Assembly: GCF_963675165.1 (NCBI RefSeq)
Contig: NC_087378.1
Span: 6,257,205-6,321,204, forward strand
DNA: 64,000 nucleotides
Reading direction: 5' to 3'
DNA from: Halichondria panicea
Lineage: Eukaryota; Porifera; Demospongiae; Suberitida; Halichondriidae
Position numbers and translations under genes: made by a program. A model generated the notes under the pieces. That model worked only from the letters and a program-made list of their open reading frames with translations, ran no database searches and was not told the DNA's origin. Position 1 is the stretch's first letter; each line of letters starts with the position of its first letter. Below, piece after piece: positions 44,401 to 56,400 of this stretch.

Positions 44401-47400
44401 CATCACTGCTATAGTTATTAGTCACTTCAAAAGATATAATACAAAACTAAATTATATACATTATGTTCTTTTTCAATCAATGTTTCACTTCAGTATGTAA
44501 TAGTTATACCATGGAGGTATACCCGAGGGCAGTTCTACGTACATACAACTGCACTACACACTAAGATACATGTACACGTATATTGTACTGTGACAAACCA
44601 CGAGTAGTGCCGTGGTCAACACTCTTTGATATCTGCTGTGCACGCATTGTGTGCTTTATATATATACATGTAGCAATAGTCCATAATAAAAGAGAAAGTC
44701 GGAGTATCGAACGAAGCCTTGCCGTGATCTGCTTTAGGTGACCACATTAATGCACATGGATGTACAGTACATCACTGGAAGGTGTATGTACACCTTGATA
44801 TTCCATGGCATCATGGTATAAGTACAGTATACTACACGAATATGTTTACTGTATTTTTTCGGATAAACTATACCCAGTAGCATTCTATATTTTCGTACAG
44901 CTCAGAATGGAGACCATGTAGCCAGAGATCTCAATCATATACATGTACGTATGTCATGCCATGGTCACCTGTGTGATAACTGCAGCAACCTCTTCCCCTA
45001 CAGAGTAGCTCTTCTTCAGTAAACTGTCACCATCCACTTCCACAGCAGGGTCCATCAAACTGCACACACACACAACTGGGCTTAACATGGCACCCTCCAG
45101 TCAACAGTACATAGCAAACACACACCTGGCACAAATTGACCAATATAACCAAGTATGCCTGGGACTTCTACATGGAAAATGCTAACTTTTAGCTGGTTGG
45201 AGCTTACTAGCTCTACAGCATATAGATAGAAGCGCTTTTTAACAAGGAATCCAATGGTATATGATTTCAGTAAAGTATGACAACTTTATGAAGGTCAAAC
45301 TCAACACAAATAGCACTAACTACATGTACCTGGGTTTAGTTGTCAGCTCCAGCACTTCTAAAGTTGCACCCTTTCTAGTGACCAACCTGGAAAGAAGCAA
45401 CAGGTGGTATTACGGTACACCATCTCCACAGAGTACAGGGCTGCATCCAGGATTTTGGATCAGGGGGGCGAATTGGGTAAATTAAAAATGTAGGAGGGGC
45501 GAAGTCATCAGAATTCAGTACCGTATAGCGGGTAAGTTTTGTGGGGTAAAAAATTCGTTCAACTCGAGAAACGGTAGTTTTCGTGAGTAAAAATTTCGTT
45601 TAGTCTCGTGGCTACACGGCATTCCTACGTTCAGATAAGCCACGCCTACGATAAAATTTCGTGGAGGTCAGCCTGCCCACGAAAATAACGAATATTTTAC
45701 CCCGCGAAAATTACCCGCCATACGGTATAGCAGTACAAATGAATCGGCCAGATCCTAGGGGGGCGAATTACCCCCCTCGCCCCGCCCCCCTCAATGCAGC
45801 CCTGGAGTAGCAGTAAGCAACGTTCCATTGCAAAGTGATACACAACTAAACACAGCTAGTGTCAATCCTCCCAGAATAAATTTATTCTACACTTAAAGTT
45901 AAAAAGCAACCTACCCTTCAATCTGACGTGCCTTGATTTTGATCACTCTGGCTTGTAGCTGGTCCCCAACCTTTATCCCCCTCAGCACGGACATGCCCTT
46001 TTTTCTTGGTGATGTCACAATGACATCATCACAATCCTTCTCCACGTTCTCACAGAGTGTGACGTGTATTCTGCCCTTCATGAGGTGGTAGCGCACATCC
46101 ACTTGGGTCGCCTTCATGGAGTGCACTCTGGGAGGAGGGCAATACACAGTTGAACTATCATAATTATAGCAACCTTTTCATTGTTTATAATCTTCTCCAA
46201 ATTCTTGTTACTTACAAAGGAGTAACATGCACTGCCAAATAATAGACTGCTCATCTGCACAGTATAATCACACACGTGTTGGTAAACTAAAACGCAAAAA
46301 ACAACAACAACTAAACATAATACTAACGTGAGTCGTCACTACTAACGTCAATATCGTGCACACATGCATGTACATCAATTCATATTGCCTGTACATTGCA
46401 CGGGGTCATGATTATTGTCTAGTACAATAACAAGAGAGTTATGCCGTGGCTTACTTGACATTGATGATGTCACCGGCCTTGATGTTGTACACCGACTCTC
46501 CTCCTCCTCCACTGACCGCCATCGAGGGCTCCTTCATGAGCAGGACTGGCAGAGAACCACCACTACCTTCAGCTCTGTAAGAGAATGTAGCGATACAGGG
46601 TGAGAGATCACAACAGTTAAGTATGGAATTCAACAGTCAGCTACATGTATTCGAATTCAGTCAGACCACATTCAAATTCTACTAGCACTGAAGCATGTGT
46701 GGTATCGTTTTCAATACGACAACACTGTGCACTACACATATTACATATGTAAGGTGATGCAGCGATATTCTACAGTCTTTGCTAGGATTTCTGTACACAT
46801 TCGGTAACACACCTTGAGAGGGTAGTTGTGGAGACCTTCTGCCCAATCTTGATATCCTTGAAATAGGTGGGCAAGACTCCAATCTGACCCTATGAACAGT
46901 ACAACAAGTCTCTTGACATAGGTACGCATACAAATAGAGTTTTAAGCATTAAACAAGTTTCTATATTGTACTACCTAAGCTACTATACTACTGTTCATCT
47001 TTTACCATGATCGAGGATGAGTAACTACATATTTTATCCCATGTGGATGAATGACTATATAATTTAAGTGCCCCTTGTATAATTTGTAAATGTTCCAACG
47101 ATCACACAAAACTACAGTCCTGAAATTCCACCCACACTCACTGAGTCCATGACTCCATACGCTAGTGCACGACCAGCTGCCTTGTCATATGAGAGGATAA
47201 AGTGAGATGTGGTCTTGTACTCGACAGTAGCTTCCTTTGGCTCGACTATCTCACTTGCAATACTCTTCCTCTTACTGGATACGGGGCAGGGGCAACATGA
47301 ATACAGTTCAAATAGCTGGTGTAGTTACAATGGACGAGGCTAGCTGTTTACAAGCTGCACATGTTAGTTGCAGTACTTAGCTCAATACATGTACCCCCAG

Positions 47401-50400
47401 CTGTGCTCTCTTGTGACACATACAGTACAGTATGTATGTACAAATAACAAAGGAGGGATGAGGCTAACAATGGGGTTTAGAGCGGAATGGCTAGTCACAA
47501 TTGCAACTACATATACACATGTAACGAGTAACAAATGAAGTATTGGAGTGACTTTTATTAGTGAAACCTGCAGAAAGCATACTGAGTAGGTTACTTTTCA
47601 CTCACCTCTTACTGGCTGACCTCAGCACTCGGCCGTGGGTGGGTAGTAGTAACCCCTGGTTTAGAGAGACCACTAGACAGCATTCAACCAGGTCTATGTC
47701 CAACACAGTGCCTGTGACCACAGCTCTTGTATCCACGGTGATACCTGCAGGGACACTTCAATGAACACATGCATGCACACCATGAGTTGGTACAGCACAG
47801 CTAGTCTGAATAGCTAGCACTAAGAGGGTGGTCTTTGTTGCAAAACGTTTTGAGGGTCAGCTGCACACACGACATTGTAACTATACAGTCACATACCATT
47901 TGCTGTTTGGGCACTTGCTCTACCAGTAACACCATTCCCAACATCAATTGTCACATGATCTCCCACTGAGGTCACATGACCTGTCACAGTGCTACCAGGA
48001 ACAAAAGCTTTTGCAAGAGCCGAGAGAGAACTTCCCATACTTCCTGCAGACTTGACCAACTCCATGACGATTACATCTCTTTCTTCGACAAATTCTCTAA
48101 GCAAAGCTAAAAGTTTGTCAGCGAGTTCTTCTTCTTCAAGTGTGTTTGAAGACTTTAAGTCAGAAGGTCGGAGGGACAAGAGAAGCTTTCCATTCACATC
48201 GTCAACCTGCATCACTTTGCTCCAAACTGTTTGCATCTCCTGGTAGAGGCCAGCGGGGCCGGACACAAACTCGTTAGTGAGGTACTTGGTAGGGGCTAAC
48301 CCAGACAGCTGGTGGGGGAATTCAATGAAGCACCCGTACGGCATCAGCTTCTTCACTACCCCTGGCTGTATCGTTCCAACCTGGATAGAGGGAGAATAGT
48401 TATTGCATGTATATGGTACATTAGTATAAACACCAATAGTGTAGAGGGGCACTGACAGTTGAGAACTTCCAATAGAAAATACAGAGTCCTTGCTGGTCAA
48501 ATCTTTACTGTACAGCTGGTTTTGAGTGCGAAGCTAATCTACAAGAATCTAACAAAATGCATACGCATGCTTTTTCCTTTGCGAGTATTTTGTTTGCCAC
48601 CTATACGGAAACCTTGCAATCTAAAAAAAATGTCCGCATTCGAAACTCGGTATACAGAAAAATTATGCAGCTCAGTCCAAATACGTAACATTGCAGAAAG
48701 CTAATCATAAGAATGGCCGGGGAAGCACCCAAAAGATAGAAACAATTACTTCAGAACCGGAAAGTCGATAAAATTAGCACTACGTTCGATAGTGACCTAC
48801 ATGTACATGTACATGTATACTGGAAGTATAATTGCACAATCAATTATACACATGAGTACCTTGAAGGCAGTGAGCTCCTTGATGAAGCCAGTGTCTTGTG
48901 AGTGCCTAGCCAGAGTTCTCTTGAGAGTGACTTGAGCAGGTTTGTAGGTGGCTCTCTCACTCAGCACTAGAAGACCTTCCAGTATGTATGGCTTGCCTAG
49001 AGGAGGAATTCACAAGAGGGTTCCATTATAAAGAGGCAAACATAATGAATGCTGCTGACTATATACTACATAAGTATGATGTCTAATAATATTAGAGGCA
49101 ACCTTATATATAGGAACATTTTTAGGGAGATATTCTACACTGTAAAATCATGTAACACGTACAATTAATTATGTAGAGCTGTACACACACGCCACTGCAG
49201 TCAATGGGTATATATTTAAAAGCAAATGAAGAACTGTGTATATAATTATATATAATTATATATAATTATAATTATATATAATTATTATTATATATTATTA
49301 TAATTATGCATGTAGAAAAGGTCTGCAATACAATATCGATCTACGCAAGCAACTATAACTTACCTTTCTTGACGCATTTCTCCAAGTGCGCCTGATGTAT
49401 GCTCAAGAGGTGTGCACAATGATGGGTGTGGTCAGACAGATGGAGGGTGGACAGGAACAACACTTCGCCGGTAACACAACACTTTAGATTAATTCCATTG
49501 GACGCAATGCCAGTCACCTCAGCATTCACGAAACCCTCCACCTTCACACTAGCACCCCCGGCAACGCTGACAGCTGCCAAATTGTCCACTCGTAGAGACA
49601 GCAGCAGCCTCTGTTTGTCTGCATCACACTCTAACACACGACACTCGACCGGCTGGCCAGGCCATAAAATAGAGGAGATATCTGGCACAGATTTGTCTAG
49701 TCCAAGCTCCGACTTCAACACAATTCCCCTTACTCCGTTAAAGAAACCCACAATACAACCGAAATCACGCACCGACGAGATCACCCCCTGTCTCACCTCT
49801 CCAGGCATGGCCTGTGTGTAGCATGTTAGCGGCTCACAGCTGTCGCGAATTAGACTCTTCTTACATGTCAGTAACAGACGATTCTGCATTGGGTCCACAG
49901 ACAATACACGAGCTTTGACCTTTGACCCTTCCTTGTACTTCTTACGAGGCTGTTTCATAATTGCCCGGGTGTCAGAGAGGTGTGTCCGCGTACACAAGCC
50001 ACGAATCATGTCAGTTAGACCGACAATCATTCCAAACTCTCCGAATCGTTCCACTTTCCCTTCCACGGCCTCACCCACAGAGAGGTCAGAGTACCGCATG
50101 TAAGGCTTCTCAATGACCGACGGCTGGAGGCTGACGATGGGGCACCCGTCAAGCAGGTTAAACTGGACGAGACGGCAAGTGTGTATGGTGCCAGTGCGAT
50201 GGGTCGATTTGGTGAGCTCTTGTGCCGTTTTGTCCTTCTCGTCAACAAGCATCCAGGAAGGGGCGTACCCAATTATGTCACTGCCGAGTTCTAAATATAG
50301 TCCTTTCGAGCGATCAATGTGAACGACTTTGGCAGCTGTAGGGGAGAGTGTACACCGTGTGAATCGTCATGTGAGGTCAGAGGTCACAGAAACTACATAG

Positions 50401-53400
50401 CATTGTAGCAAAGAGTATGGTGAGCCTTCTGCGATCATGTTAGTAACGAACAGTACTGAGTGGCCTCAATAAGTGAGGTGGTCACTATATATGAATGTAG
50501 ATACATGCACACACATAATGAATCGCGATCAATACACCTGTACACAGATGTATAATGTTATATGTGCTTACCTCCAAATTTGTCTCCCACTTCTAGACCT
50601 TTAAATGCAAATGAGCTGCCAGATACAATCTGCTTTTGTAATGTGAGTCCAGCTGTCTTGGTTGCCATATCAACCCAGAGAATCCTCGCTTTGAACTTCT
50701 TCTTGAGGTGGTATTTGTCAGTGGTGAGTTCACCCGGGTTCTGGAGATGGCGTGTGCTCACAGTTCCCTCAAGACCTCCCAGGAATGACATCATCAAACC
50801 ATTGAGCCCAACCTGAGAAACGTACAAGATATCAATTACTTATAGCTAGAATCTCTTACTGATGTATTGCCTGTACTACTCTTTCAAAATGTCTCCTACC
50901 AATCAAAAATTAGCTCAAGTTAACTGTCAATGACAAACTATAAACAAACTATATATAACGGCTGAGAACTTGCATGACTTCATATTTCTTATGGTATATA
51001 TATATATATATATATATATATGACTCATTCATTTTTATGCAGATATACATGTACGTGTAACTATTTGGGTGTTCACCTCTTTGACAGCAGAATTGACCAG
51101 GACTCCAGGCAACAGAGCATTGACTCCAATCAGTGTATCCCCTGACAACAAAGACCCGTTCACTTGTGTGGGGTTAACACTAACTGGAACGGCCCTAGCG
51201 TCGGCTCCTTGCAATACAAGACACCCCACCACCTGCCCCAAACTGAGGGACTTTCCCTTCCCTTTGACAACCTCCATAGCGTTCTTCTTGAGCAGGAAAC
51301 CTGTCTTGCCCTCAACACTGAAGTCTATGATGTAGCCATGATCTTCAATGCTCTTCACCGAACCAGGGAGAATCTGTCATGCGACGTATGAGGAAAACTA
51401 CACATTAATATAGTTCACTTATGGCTAAGAGTAAATTTACAGGGGAAATGAGAGCTAGGTTAAAAGTAGTGGAGGGGTACATGTATAGTCTCAATAGCCA
51501 AGAATAATTTTTAGGGGATGCCTGAATAAGAGGGATTCTGTACAAATTTTAGTACCAGAAATTTGTCCCTGTACAAAATACCCTCCAAATAAAGGACATA
51601 CATAGGGCAAAATAATTATGATTGAGTGTGCACTCCCCTAAAAGATTCACAATTGGAGGCTTCATTAACATATCAGCTGCACACTTACTATTCCTGGTTT
51701 AATATCTCCCTGAGTGAGGGGAGCATTGACTAGCCGAGGGTTGAGTGAGAGAGAGACCCTCCCTCCGTCCACGGTCAGAACATAACACGTCAGCAGCTGC
51801 CCCCGAGCAAACAGGGCAGACAAAGAGGGAGGTGTGCCGGGAGCACCCTCACTCTAGAGGGGTGATAGGAAAAGCATTAATTGGCAAAAATGACCGAGCA
51901 ACCCATTTATCCACAAATTTAGAGTGCACACAGTAGCAATCACAACACTGAAGTACTGAAGTACTAGCATATTATAGGCAGTGCAAAACTGGGACACACC
52001 CCTAAACTCACATCTACAGACATATGTGTGAATGAATGAATAACATAATTATACTCATAATTATAGCCACTGAAACACACCCCCAAAGTTGTCACACCCC
52101 CAAAGTTGTTGCCTCCCTCAATAGTTAGGCCACAAATAAACTGACATGATACTTCGACGTAGACGAAAGATGCTACTAGCTCTAGGGCTGATACTAATTA
52201 CAGGAGGTGCTCTACACTACACAGCTGACAAGGATTCTACACCGAGTACACACGTTCACAATGGAGTTAAGACAAGGTACAACCAAAAACTCTTGGTACA
52301 ACTGACTTGGTAAATTCAATACCTTTTTATTATAATATACATGTACAATGTAGGTTATGTAGCTTTGCACCTCCACCGAGGCATCAGCACCAGCGGTGCT
52401 TTCATTTTAATAGTGGCAGATTTGTTCCAATAATAGCTAAGACGTTTGCTTGCACATTGGCTGCTTGGCTAGCTAGATCTACCAGCGGCCTTTATTTGAG
52501 GTAGGTATTTACAGCTGAAGTGATCCCATACCAGGAACAGTGGAAAGAGTGACTAATTATAGTAGAATGATTGGGGTCAGTGCTCTAGTAATTATGCCTC
52601 GGTGCGCATGCGCAAGCGAGGTATACGGTAGTGTGTTTGTGTGTCTGTCTGTGTAGATTGCTGCAGCTGCTCAAGGATCAATAAAGTGCAAGTAAGAGTT
52701 TCTATAGGCTTCTAGTCATGTTTTCTTGGATTTTAATTCGTGGATTTGCAAAATAATGCTTGGTTCTCGAGTTATGCCTACTTGGAATGCCATTGCAGCC
52801 TTTTCAGAAGAGCACGTAGCCAAACTTGTTTACCGAGTGTTGATACTCTACTTAGTAGTTAGCTCTGCACTAGAACGCTAGCTATTGGTAGCTACAACAG
52901 TGAGAAGAGAGCTGCAAAGCTCTATACTGATGCAGCCATTAATCTTAGGCTTAAACTTTTGGCATCAATCGTTTTTTTATTTTATTTGATCTCCCACTCT
53001 TTGAATTCTGGATTCTGCCTGCATGCAGCCAATTAATGCAAATAATTATGTTCATCAAAATTAATATTAATGATAAATAAACGCTATTAGTAGCTTTATG
53101 TTATGTAGCTTTGGCACCTCAACCGAGGTGCCAAAGCCATACAAAGCTGCCAAGCCATAGCCAAAGCTGCCAAAGCCATACAAGTTCAATCGCTGCCATC
53201 AGCAGAGCCTTGCAGCTCTCTTCTCACTCTTGCAGCTACCAATCAATAGCCTCGGGCAATAATGCAATCTGTAAGCTTGAACTGACCAGTATCATCATCA
53301 TCCACACACACACAGAGCACTCAAGAACAACTATGCAAAAAGTATTGCATTACCGTCAAGCAAAACATTATTGCATTACCGCCACACAGTACCGCCACAA

Positions 53401-56400
53401 AATAAGAGCAAAACAGTAGGGACGTCAGAACGGGCTGTGGACAAGAAAATTCCTAAAAGAAAGATCGATATAATTGCACAACGAGCAAAGGTAAGGAAAA
53501 TAAAATTTACACTGCCATTGTAATGCTCCCCTCCCCCCCTCTACGACCCAAACAGCTGTAGGTATAAATGTTATGGCTACAGCTGTGCTATTTACTGTAC
53601 TGTACTGTACACTTTCACTGTACGATCTCCTCTCTCTGTGCAGTTTCAACAAGTGCGAGTAGAAAAGTTCTGCGAGAGATACAACCTAAAAACACAGAGA
53701 CTAACTCTACCAGAAGAAGGGGATATACTATACAACATTCTGCTGCTAAACAAAGATACTAGAGTGCTCTACTGTGCTCCACCAAAGGTGAAAAACTTCT
53801 CCTCTGGTACAGTGAAAGTTTCGCCACCCTTGCCTCGTCTCAAGGCTGATTTTTCTTAAAACGGAAGGAGAAAAATATTTTCAGACCGTAGCGTTATATT
53901 TGACAGCTTAATTGGACGAGGCTAGGTTACCCTATATTAGATCACCCTATCACCATCTGCAATACAGCAAAGTGTATAGGCCCCAAAGGCTCCATAGTAT
54001 ATGTGTTTTAGCAGGCCACCTCTTATTACCCTTTATTGCAGCCACTGTTTGTCTACCCAAGAGTGATACATGTAGCTATAGTTACAGACATTAGGGACAT
54101 AATCCTCTTGATTACTACTGTATTACTAGAATGTTTTGCGGGTGAAAAACCTTTGCGAATGAGCCAAATCAGCAGAAAATTTGACCCTTTGCGATCTAAC
54201 TATTGCGTTCTGGCAAGGATCGTGTGTATTTACTAGTAATAATTTAGGTTTTGCGGATTTTATTGTTGCGAATTGATCAAACATTGCAAAGCTCACGATG
54301 CTCGCAAAACATTCTAGTAATACGGTAAACACCAGCAAATTGGCAGAGTGTAAGTATGTTTTATATCAGGTGATCTATGTACCATAGCAACACCAATAAA
54401 AGATATTCACTATTATCCACACACACACACAGACAGGGTGCACCCACCTCAAGATAGCATTCTTAGCTAGTGCAGGAAAACTGAATACGTCCATAATCGA
54501 GTGGACCGGTCCCGTAAACGAAATAATTCGAGACACTGTGGAGTCCAATACAATAAGTCAACTTGACAGCAAAAAACAGGAGAAGGCACTGCATAGCCAC
54601 TATAAATATTTGATGTATCGAAATCCATTGGAAAGACTTGCAAGCGGCTACAGAGACAAAGTGGAAAAGCACCCACTACAAGGTCTTGAGCCATGGACAC
54701 CTCGCTACAACTGGGTAAAAATGGAGACATACAAATTCACACACCTGGATGATTATCGGGAGTGGTTCAGGGAAGGAGGAGTTACAAAAGTAGCCATTTC
54801 GTTCCCAGACTTCGTGGATTACTGGGTCAACACAAGTGCACGACATGATGCACATTTTGAGCCGATATACAACCTCTGTTCTCCTTGTAGAGTACGCTAC
54901 GATTACTATGGTAACTTTAAAACGTTCAACCGAGATGCACGAGTATTGTTAGCCAAGATCCATGGCAACCCGAACTTCTTACGGGAAGGTTACTACGTCA
55001 AGCAAGGAAGTGATTATACAGCAAAGGTAACCAAGGAGCTATACAGTCAATTAAACCTCGAGCAAAGAGTTAATGTCTTGAGAAAGCTTTCACAAGATTT
55101 AGACTTCTACTACCACATCTTCCCCAATGAGAGAAATAGCCACAAGAAAATACTTAATATTGACAACGATCTAACATTGCCATATGACTGACATTACACC
55201 ACCTAAATCATATGTCATTTATACTTATTATTAATTTTATTATACAGTTTGTTGCTAATTAAACTAAGGAATAATACGTTTCCATTTTGTTACGCATCTC
55301 AGACATAAGTGTGTATACGCTACATGTAGTACTGTATTTACATGTAAGTACCGTCAAAATACTAGACGACATACTGTAAGAAAACCATGCAGGGTACATA
55401 CTGAACGTGAACTTGTCGATGCGGTGACCTTATACATAAGTAGGTGAGTATACAATAAAACATCACAGAGCTCCGGCAGTCAAAACTATATCGTGAATGT
55501 TAAGTCTAAACTACAATCCCGAATTATAATTGCACACGTTCATAATCAAAATCCAATTTTTTTCTCAAACACAAAACCATGCCCCTACTCAATTTTACGC
55601 TCACTATACAGAATATTATAACAAGTACATAGCAATGCTCACACACCTCCTCCTCGAGCTCAAGTCTTTCCGCCTCAGTGGCCAGTCGCTGTGACAGCTG
55701 GTCGGAGATATCACTAACGGCAACACTGCCCCTCAGGTTGAAGGGTAGGGAGACTATGACCTCGAACTCATGCACCTCCAACACAGCACCCAGGATGACC
55801 ACTCCCGGGAGCAGCTTCTGTGGGACGGGGGACACAGTGACAGAAAGGACGCAAACAATACTAAAATCTGACAATTTGCCATGGTTGTATTAACTCGCTA
55901 TTTAATTATTCATCTAGGCAGCAAACTTGTTAATAAATATATTTTTGTATGGATGTGACTCCACATGCAATTAACACAACCATGTGGTGAACATGCAGTA
56001 CGTCCCTCTTATTTTCACCTACGACAGCAACCTTACTAGCTACATCTACAAAACGGATGACTTCGTTGTTGTTCAGTACCATTCAGTGCTAATACTGAAC
56101 GTGTACTCTATTCACTTACCTTTGCAGTCATAATGTTGAGAAATTTGCCAGGTTTCCCTTGTGACGAGTCTGACTCACCAGCTGAAAGTTTGGCCCGCTT
56201 CTTTGATGGGGCTTTATCTACAGGATCTTTCTCTTCATCTCCACCCTGACCAGAAAATGGATGGGGAGGTATCAGTATGTACGTTTTTTACAATTAACCT
56301 TACTACAGTAACACTAAAACCAACATAGATATACCATATAGGCAAATTTTCGCTATTTGGCACGAGAGCCCTCAAAAGAAATGTTCGTGGGTTGTAATAT

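Larger units (their letters stand above)
33987..44968. other. 10.8-kb RRP5 intron rich in insertions (34176-44968) with flanking exon
   Basis: The exon ending 34175 reads [14 protein letters not shown] and joins in frame with the exon at 45060-44969 (ending [11 protein letters not shown]). The protein is therefore continuous across this intron. Everything between is a small gene family, a copia element, two inverted-repeat elements and a palindrome, each listed separately. The other RRP5 introns are mostly 0.1-1 kb. Confidence 0.8.

Noticed and set aside
49426..49821. 131-codon frame on + in RRP5
   Set aside because: Complementary shadow of the large S1-repeat exon 49364-50335.
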